A stretch of 64,000 nucleotides of DNA. It comes from Lolium rigidum (lineage: Eukaryota > Streptophyta > Magnoliopsida > Poales > Poaceae). The stretch lies in the NCBI RefSeq assembly GCF_022539505.1, contig NC_061508.1, forward strand, positions 340,579,484-340,643,483, written 5' to 3'. Positions 58,316 through 64,000 of the stretch are shown one piece after another. Position 1 is the first letter of the stretch. Each line of letters opens with the position of its first letter. The translations under genes were made by a program, and so were the position numbers. The notes beneath the pieces are model-generated. The model did no database searches. It saw only the letters and a program-made list of their open reading frames with translations, and was not told where the DNA came from.

Positions 58316-60431
58316 TCAAGTAACATCGAGAGATGAAGCATCAACATCATAGTTTGTTCTAATAATAGAATCATAAGGTACCTTCATTCTCTTTCTAGGG
58401 AAGTGTTCCATACCTTTCTTGAGAGGAAATTGATATTTTATATTGCCTTCCCTCATATCAATAATAGCACCAACGGTTCGAAGAAAAGGTCTTCCCAATA
58501 TAATTGGACAAGATGCATTGCATTCAATATCCAAGATAACAAAATCAACGGGAACAAGATTATTGTTAACGGTAATGCGAACATTATCAACTTTACCCAA
58601 AGGTTTCTTTGTAGAATGATCAGCAAGATTAACATCCAAATAACAATTTTTCAGCGGTGGCAAGTCAAGCATATTATAAATTTTCTTAGGCATAACGAAA
58701 TACTTGCACCAAGATCACATAAAGCATTACAATCAAAATCTTTAACCTTCATCTTAATGATGGGCTCCCAACCATCTTCTAGCTTTTTAGGAATAGAGGC
58801 TTCGCGCTCTAATTTCTCTTCTCTAGCTTTTATGAGAGCATTTGTAATATGATGCGTGAAAGCCAAATTTATAGCACTAGCATTAGGACTCTTAGCAAGT
58901 TTTTGCAAGAACTTTATAACTTCAGAGATGTGGCAATCATCAAAATTCAAACCATTATAATCTAAAGCAATGGGATCATCATCCCCAATGTTGGAAAAAA
59001 TTTCAGCAGCTTTATCACAGGCAGTTTCAGCGGTTTTAGCGGTTTCGAGGCAGTTTTTCGCGCTTTGCATTAGAAGTGGAAACATTGCTAACACCAATTC
59101 TTTTATTAGTATGAGTAGGAGGTGCAGCAACATGTGTAGCATTAGCATTACTAGTGGTGGTAATAGTCCAAACTTTAGCTATATTCTTCTCTTTAGCTAG
59201 TTTTTCATTTTCTTCTCTATCCCACCTAGCACGCAGTTCAGCCATTAATCTTATATTCTCATTAATTCTAACTTGAATGGCATTTGCTGTAGTAGTAATT
59301 TTATTATGATAATTCTCACTAGGCAAAACTTTTGATTTCAAAAGGTCAACATCAGAGGCAAGACTATCAACTCTAGAAACAAGAATATCAATTTTACCAA
59401 GCTTTTCTTCAACAGATTTGTTAAAAGCAGTTTGTGTACTAATAAATTCTTTAAGCATGGCTTCAAGTCCAGGGGGTGAATTCCTATTATTGTTGTAAGA
59501 ATTTCCATAAGAATTACCATAGCCGTTGCCATTATTATAAGGATATGGCCTATAGTTGTTACTAGAATTGTTCCGGTAAGCATTGTTGTTGAAATTATTA
59601 TTTTTAATGAAGTTTACATCAACATGTTCTTTTTGAGCAACTAATGACGCTAACGGGACATTATTAGAATTAACATTAGGCCTACCGTTCACAAGCATAG
59701 ACATATTAGCATCAATCTTATCACTCAGGGAAGAGGATTCTTCAACAGAATTTACCTTCTTATCTTGTGGAGCTCTTTCCGTGTGCCATTCAGAGTAGTT
59801 GATCATCATATTATCAAGAAGCTTTGTTGCTTCACCAAGAGTGATGGACATAAAGGTACCTCCAGCAGCTGAATCCAATAAATTCCGTGAAGAAAAATTT
59901 AGTCCTGCATAGAAGGTTTGGATGATCATCCAAGTAGTCGATCCATGGGTTGGGCAATTTTTAACCGAGAGATTTCATTCTTTCCCAAGCTTGAGCAACA
60001 TGTTCAGTATCTAATTGTTTAAAATTCATTATGCTACTCCTCAAAGATATAATTTTAGCAGGGGGATAATATCTACCAATAAAAGCATCCTTGCATTTAG
60101 TCCATGAATCAATACTATTCTTAGGCAGAGATAGCAACCAATCTTTAGCTCTTCCTCTTAATGAGAAAGGGAAAAATTTTAGTTTAATAATATCACCATC
60201 TACATCTTTATATTTTTGCATTTCACATATTTCAACAAAATTATTAAGATGGGCAGCAGCATCATCAGAACTATTTCCAGAAAATTGATCTTTCATAACA
60301 AGATTCAGTAAAGCAGGTTTAATTTCAAAGAATTCTGCTGTAGTAGCAGGTGGAGCAATAGGTGTGCATAAGAAATCATTATTATTTGTGGTTGTGAAGT
60401 CACACAACTTAGTATTTTCAGCGTTGGCCAT
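58316..60431 (-). CDS. Gag-protease polyprotein of the nested element (three frame breaks)
   Basis: The start MANAENTKLCD is at 60431. A Retrotrans_gag-like capsid region follows (residues about 45-200, LRGRAKDWLL, then YYPPAKIISL). Next come an Asn-rich low-complexity linker (near 59600-59480), a helical region, and a retropepsin-like domain. The protease has the active-site context CDLGAS near 58725, with ILGRPFL near 58490. There is no zinc knuckle, reverse transcriptase or integrase. The frame breaks only at 59966-59969 (CGAG), 59046-59049 (CGAG) and 58696-58697 (CG). Reading each as CAG gives one continuous frame of about 705 codons. The sister element keeps CAG at the third site. So the gene may be intact in the plant, making capsid and protease while borrowing polymerase. 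Confidence 0.75.
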
Positions 60432-60656
60432 TTTAGCAACAGTAATTAAAGCAAACTAGATAAAGTAAATGCAAGTAAACTAATTTTTTTGTGTTTTCGA
60501 TATAGCAAACAAGATAGCAAATAAAGTAAAACTAGCAACTAATTTTTTTGTATTTTGATTTAGTGCAGCAAACAAAGTAATAAATAAAACTAAGCAAGAC
60601 AAAAACAAAGTAAAGAGATTGAGAAGTGGAGACTCCCCTTGCAGCGTGTCTTGAAA

Positions 60657-60674
60657 TCCCCGGCAACGGCGCCA
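60657..60674 (-). other. Perfect tRNA-Asp primer binding site
   Basis: On the minus strand TGGCGCCGTTGCCGGGGA, identical to the site at 5902-5919. Confidence 0.88.
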
Positions 60675-60685
60675 GAAAAAGAGCT

Positions 60686-62283
60686 TGATGGCGTGTATTT
60701 CACACGTTCGTTGGGCAACCCCAAGAGGAAGGTATGATGCGCACAGCAGCAAGTTTTCCCTCAGAAAGAAACCAAGGTTTATCGAACCAGGAGGAGCCAA
60801 GAAGCACGTTGAAGGTTGATGGCGGCGAGATGTAGTGCGGCGCAACACCGGGGATTCCGGCGCCAACGTGGAACCTGCACAACACAACCAAAGTACTTTG
60901 CCCCAACGAAACAGTGAGGTTGTCAATCTCACCGGCTTGCTGTAACAAAGGATTAACCGTATTGTGTGGAAGATGATTGTTTGGAGAGAAAACAGTAAAA
61001 ACAAGTATTGCAGTAGATTGTATTTCAGTAAAGAGAATTGGACCGGGGTCCACAGTTCACTAGAGGTGTCTCTCCCATAAGACGAACAACATGTTGGGTG
61101 AACAAATTACTGTTGGGCAATTGACAAATAAAGAGAGCATGACAATGCACATACATATTATGATGAATATAGTGAGATTTAATTGGGCATTACGACAAAG
61201 TACATAGACCGCCATCCAACTCGCATCTATGCCTAAAAAGTCCACCTTCGGGTTATCATCCGAACCCCTCCGGTATTAAGTTGCAAAGCAACGAGACAAT
61301 TGCATTAAGTATGGTGCGTAATGTAATCAACAACTACATCCTTAGACATAGCATCAATGTTTTATCCCTAGTGGCAACATCACAACACAACCTTAGAACT
61401 TTCGTCACTGTCCCGAGTGTCAATGCGGGCATGAACCCACTATCGAGCATAAGTACTCCCTCTTGGAGTTAAAAGCATCTACTTGGCCAGAGCATCTACT
61501 AATAACGGAGAGCATGCAAGATCTTAAACAACACATAAGCATAACTTTGATAATCAACATAACAAGTATTCTCTATTCATCGGATCCCAACAAACGCAAC
61601 ATATAGAATTACATATAGATGATCTTGATCATGATAGGCAGCTCACAAGATCCGACAATGATAGCACAATGGGGAGAAGACAACCATCTAGCTACTGCTA
61701 TGGACCCATAGTCCAGGGGTAGACTACTCACTCATCACTCCGGAGGCGACCATGGCGGTGTAGAGTCCTCCGGGAGATGATTCCCCTCTCCGGCAGGGTG
61801 CCGGAGGCGATCTCCGGGATCCCCCGAGATGGGATCGGCGGCGACGGCGTCTCAGTAAGGTTTTCCGTATCGTGGCTCTCGGTACTGGGGGTTTCGTCAC
61901 GGAGGCTTTAAGTAGGCGGAAGGGTAGGTCAAGAGGCGGCACGAGGGCCCCACACCACAGGGCCGCGCGGCCAAGGGGGGGCCGCGCCGCCCTAGGGTGT
62001 GGCCCCCTCGTGGCCCCTCTTCGTCTCGTCTTCGGTCTTCTGGAAGCTTCGTGAGAAAATAGGCCTCCGGGCTTTTATTTCGTCCAATTCCGAGAATATT
62101 TCTTTACTAGGATTTCTGAAACCAAAAACAGCAGAAAACGAGCAATCGGCACTTCGGCATCTTGTTAATAGGTTAGTTCCAGAAAATGCACGAATATGAC
62201 ATAAAGTGTGCATAAAACATGTAGATAACATCAATAATGTGGCATGGAACACAAGAAATTATCGATACGTTGGAGACGTATCA
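60686..62283 (-). repeat. 5' LTR of the nested element
   Basis: 1598 bp, TGATACGTCT...CCATCA on the minus strand, next to the CCTAC duplication. Confidence 0.93.
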
Positions 62284-62288
62284 CCTAC

Positions 62289-62498
62289 CTACAGCCCCAC
62301 ATATATCCTGCTTTGCCGTGTGATTTGTTCTTATACCCTTGATATTCGTTTCGCTACATCCGTGCACTAGTTGTTACTATAAGTGGTAAGCAGTACTAAT
62401 TCACTTTGGAGCGGTAAGATTTCCTTTTCTTATCAGTTTTGAGTGAGTTGTGAGAGTACCACCATATATTCTTGATTTAGTGCACTAATCTACTAACG
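62289..62498 (+). other. Leader of the plus-strand Gypsy element, second part
   Basis: Continues 53407-54109 after removal of the nested element and one CCTAC copy. AT-rich, no ORF. Confidence 0.6.
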
Positions 62499-63378
62499 AT
62501 GTCTGCTAGTGATCACAAACTTGTTAACCAGGAAAACAAGAGTGCTGCAGATATCATCACATGGAGTAAGTTTGAGGCTCTTCGTAATGAGATGCGACGT
62601 GAATTCTGCGCTCATGATGAGGTGCTTAATGGGACGGTTCAAGAGATCTCCCAAAAGCTGGATGCTACTAATGCGACCGTCACTACAATGCAAGATCAAA
62701 TGGCGGATATTCAACGCACTCTTCGAACTTTGACAATGTCGGTTGAGAATCTTACAAATCAACAACAACAACAAAATGAAGATGCTGATGAAGCCCCTGG
62801 TCGTGCTGATCGTCCTCGAGGTTGGGCTCCACTTGGCCGCAATGGTCGTGGAGAAGATGAGGAAGATGGATTGGGTAAGCCCAAATTTTCTATACCCAAG
62901 TTTGAAGGAGGAGCTGATGTTGAAGAATACCTCACTTGGGAGCTCAAGATTGAGAAGTTGTGGAGTTTACATCCACATTACACTGAAGATAGGAAGATAA
63001 AGCTTGCTTCTTCCGAATTTGATGGTTATGCTTTGCGTTGGTGGGATCATTTTGTTCGTGCTCGCGAAGAAGATGGTGAACAGCCTATTATCACATGGCG
63101 TGCTATGAAGGCGGCCATGACTGAGCGTTTTGTGCCCACAAATTATTTGCGCAGCATATTTGATAAGTTGACCCTATTGAGACAAGGTGTGAAGACTATT
63201 GATGAATACTACATGGAGATGGAGATGCTCATGCAGCGTGGTCGTGTCAAAGAATCCCTTGAGATGACAATGACTCGCTTTCTCAATGGTTTGAAGTATG
63301 ACATCAAGGGCATTGTTCGTCATTACAGTTACACCACTATGAATGAGTTGCTACATCATGCAAGAGAAGCTGAATCCG
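62499..63378 (+). CDS. Gypsy gag, C-terminally truncated
   Basis: The ATG at 62499 begins MSASDHKLVNQENK. A coiled-coil-like stretch (residues about 20-85), a short Gln run, and then the Retrotrans_gag domain follow (residues about 125-285). The domain has FSIPKFEGGADVEEYLTWE, then ALRWWDHFV and LTLLRQG. The homologous part ends at about residue 293 (LLHHAREAES), near 63378. After that the frame stays open for about 50 codons of unrelated GC-rich sequence to a stop at 63540-63542. Zinc knuckle, protease and polymerase are lost. Gag forms the capsid of the retrotransposon particle. The frame up to the join is undamaged. Confidence 0.8.
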
Positions 63379-64000
63379 GCCGTGGCGCCTCCACACGGCG
63401 GCTCTCAGCAAATCCGTTCGTGCGCACTGCCTCTTCCAGGCTCTGCGGCGGCAGTTGGCGAAGCCGTCCGTGCGCAGCGCCTCCTCCTTGCTCGGCGTCC
63501 ACGGCTTGGCGGAGCCATGTGTGTGCCGCGCTTCCTCCTTGATGTTGCCCTCCCATGGTGATTTGTGTGATAGAATGAGACTAGTAAGTATTATCATGCA
63601 CATGATACTAGTTTATGATACTACTCCCACAGTATCATAAGATAGAAGATACTTTGTGTATTCCCTCCGTCTATGTTTATAGGGCCTACGCGTATACTAT
63701 GTTTTGGTGAGCCACGTCAGATTTTTGCCAACATGCCATGCATGATACTACTTATGATAGGCTAGTCTAAGAGGATAGGAGAGGAATCCGTGAGAGGATA
63801 AGAGAGGAGGGTACGAGCGGTTGTGAGCCGCGTGATCCTTTATGTGAATCGTGAGCACCGCCGCACGAGGAAGCGACCAGTGCGGCGGTTTTCTAAATTT
63901 TGAAACCCTGTGCCTTTGTATTGAGTGGCAACATTCTCGCACCTCAATGTGCGGATGCATAGTCGAACTATGTATTCTACCGTGTTTTCTTAAATGGGGT
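63379..64000. other. Junk joined to gag: gene-like fragment and MITE pieces
   Basis: 63379-63545 is GC-rich and open on both strands, possibly a gene or transposon fragment. 63575-63780 has several 'gatactacttatgata'-type motifs in both orientations, as in small grass MITEs. 'tccctccgtctatgtttatag' near 63663 resembles a Stowaway/Mariner terminus, but no second end is present. Confidence 0.35.

Larger units (their letters stand above)
54110..62283 (-). mobile_element. Complete nested gag-protease Gypsy element, minus strand
   Basis: LTRs lie at 54110-55711 and 60686-62283, with perfect 5-bp duplications CCTAC (54105-54109, 62284-62288). A perfect tRNA-Asp primer site follows the 5' LTR, and an AAGCTTGGGGATGCC polypurine tract touches the 3' LTR. 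The inside carries only gag and protease, then about 2.6 kb of untranslated sequence with the conserved hairpin. The LTRs are very similar: most differences are single bases at CAG/CTG sites, so the insertion is young. It is closely related to 12839-19181. Confidence 0.95.

Noticed and set aside
1..64000. tRNA, rRNA or organellar DNA insertions
   Set aside because: No cloverleaf-type sequence, rRNA stretch or plastid/mitochondrial gene was recognised on reading. The tRNA-like 18-mers are retrotransposon primer sites.

Overview
The window is nuclear DNA from a large, repeat-rich grass genome, most likely a Pooideae/Triticeae-type species. This rests on three things: nested LTR retrotransposons of the kinds that dominate those genomes, several CACTA elements with 3-bp target duplications, and one intron-less SAUR gene as the only clearly intact host gene. 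No rRNA, tRNA, organellar or bacterial feature was seen. Two runs of exactly 100 N (14370-14469 and 47267-47366) mark scaffold joins.

Layout. 1-4372: an unknown 3' coding end, degenerate repeats and a candidate Helitron 3' end. 4378-11470: a complete non-autonomous Gypsy-type element (GACAT duplication, tRNA-Asp primer site) with one long non-gag ORF. 11476-12838: a LINE remnant. 12839-19181: a minus-strand gag-protease Gypsy element broken by a gap. 19912-21211: a PIF/Harbinger element whose transposase has lost its catalytic core. 21618-23389 and 23525-26406: two non-autonomous CACTA elements, both flanked by ATA. 28063-28577: the SAUR gene and promoter, followed by two tandem arrays (about 300 bp x4, then about 108 bp x5) to 30500. 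31187-35305: a short-LTR Copia element (GATAT duplication) with most of pol but almost no gag. 35547-42296: a FAR1/MULE-transposase-like gene with an acidic tail and many GTACTT repeats. 42297-47266: an 84-bp-TIR, Mutator-like element carrying an intron-containing gene with its own promoter. 47367-50416: a CACTA element that captured prolyl 4-hydroxylase exons. 50417-52149: the 5' part of a minus-strand Gypsy element. 52361-63378: a plus-strand Gypsy region with the odd order pol end - LTR - leader - gag, interrupted at CCTAC by a complete minus-strand gag-protease Gypsy element (54110-62283).

The main cross-cutting observation is that many frame breaks, and many differences between LTR pairs, fall at CAG/CTG trinucleotides. 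They appear as an extra base (CGAG/CTCG) or a lost middle base (CG). Three genes that look broken would regain one frame if only these sites were corrected. This looks like a systematic consensus error at a CHG methylation context rather than true decay, so pseudogene calls here should be read with caution.

The transposons work as parasitic pairs or groups. The gag-protease-only and ORF-only Gypsy elements need pol from autonomous relatives, and the CACTA and Harbinger deletion derivatives need transposase from elsewhere. The SAUR gene is the only predicted host function, in auxin-responsive growth.
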